Positions 63,829 through 64,000 of a stretch of 64,000 nt of DNA are shown in pieces; positions within the stretch are counted from its first letter, which is position 1; the number at the start of each line of letters is the position of its first letter. The translations under genes and the position numbers were made by a program. The notes under the pieces were generated by a model, which worked only from the letters and a program-made list of their open reading frames with translations, searched no databases and was not told the DNA's origin. Origin of the DNA: Paractinoplanes ovalisporus (lineage in GTDB: Bacteria > Actinomycetota > Actinomycetes > Mycobacteriales > Micromonosporaceae); the NCBI RefSeq assembly GCF_016834655.1, contig NZ_JAENHP010000027.1, forward strand, positions 1 to 64,000, in the 5' to 3' direction.

Positions 63829-64000
63829 ATGTTCGCTGCTGTTGTGGTGGCCGCTGCGCTGGCCGCCGGCCTGGTGGGCGCACCGGTCGAGCCGCGCGAG
63901 GCGGCCGGCGTCGCGGCCGGGCCGTTCGACGCGGCCGTCGACCGGCGGGGCCGGGTCTACGTGACCGAGGGGGATGCGTTGATCCGGCTCACGCCGAAGG
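63829..64000 (+). CDS. Secreted protein, 3' truncated by the window edge (beta-propeller-like start)
   Basis: Starts at ATG 63829 with GGGGGAG five bases upstream. The first 57 codons are visible: a signal peptide (MFAAVVVAAALAAGLVGAPV) and then FDAAVDRRGRVYVTEGDALI followed by RLTPK. The D..G.VYV.....I.RLTP spacing is that of NHL/SMP-30-type beta-propeller blades. The rest is outside the window, so the family call is tentative. Confidence 0.65.
   Translation, partial: MFAAVVVAAALAAGLVGAPVEPREAAGVAAGPFDAAVDRRGRVYVTEGDALIRLTPK

Overview
The window is chromosomal DNA from a high-GC actinobacterium. GC at third codon positions is extreme, GTG and TTG starts are common, and neighbouring genes often overlap by four bases (ATGA/GTGA). 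The gene set fits Micromonosporaceae, and Actinoplanes-like organisms in particular: an actinobacterial translational T-box before ileS, a complete inositol operon, a paa operon with PaaN, a GPP34 protein, a TIGR03089-type protein and Tat lipoproteins. The family assignment is inference; no rRNA or tRNA gene was seen.

Layout. 1-3.3 kb: end of a MacA/MacB-type ABC efflux operon with a small membrane-anchored protein. 3.5-8.2 kb: a conserved protein with peptidase-M15-like motifs, a tiny Tat lipoprotein, a giant LuxR-family (LAL) regulator and a small conserved protein. 8.4-16.5 kb: TerC, GPP34 / APC permease / acetyltransferase operon, a receptor-type Ser/Thr kinase, an ArsR-VOC pair, a MazG-like protein and a secreted protein. 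16.8-29.6 kb: a GntR-family regulator divergent from an 11-gene myo-inositol operon, with all catabolic steps plus an ABC importer. 29.7-36.2 kb: ArsR / SRPBCC / kinase operon, a conserved hypothetical, an AAA kinase, and a LacI-regulated oxidoreductase / TIM-barrel pair. 36.2-40.7 kb: ileS under a T-box, and a family 3 glycosidase lipoprotein. 40.8-50.1 kb: a TetR repressor divergent from a nine-gene phenylacetate operon (paaN, thiolase, enoyl-CoA hydratase, 3-hydroxyacyl-CoA dehydrogenase, paaABCDE). 50.2-64 kb: TIGR03089-type protein, small secreted proteins, an HtrA-like protease, a membrane protein, an FAD monooxygenase, TetR, a fused ABC exporter, a STAS protein, a metallophosphoesterase, a uridine-kinase-like protein and the start of a secreted protein.

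The catabolic blocks are self-contained. Inositol is imported, oxidised (IolG), dehydrated (IolE), ring-opened (IolD), isomerised (IolB), phosphorylated (IolC), probably cleaved by a DeoC/LacD-like (beta/alpha)8 protein, and finished by IolA to acetyl-CoA. Phenylacetyl-CoA is epoxidised by PaaABC(D)E and finished by PaaN and beta-oxidation enzymes; the ligase paaK is not in the window.

The most unusual signal is structural. At least nine genes have their own 3' end, including the stop codon, duplicated in tandem downstream with periods of 11 to 141 bp. Further in-frame minisatellites sit inside or at the ends of other genes. Most of the arrays lie at ends of transcription units. I know of no described system that explains this, and it is the main item for follow-up.
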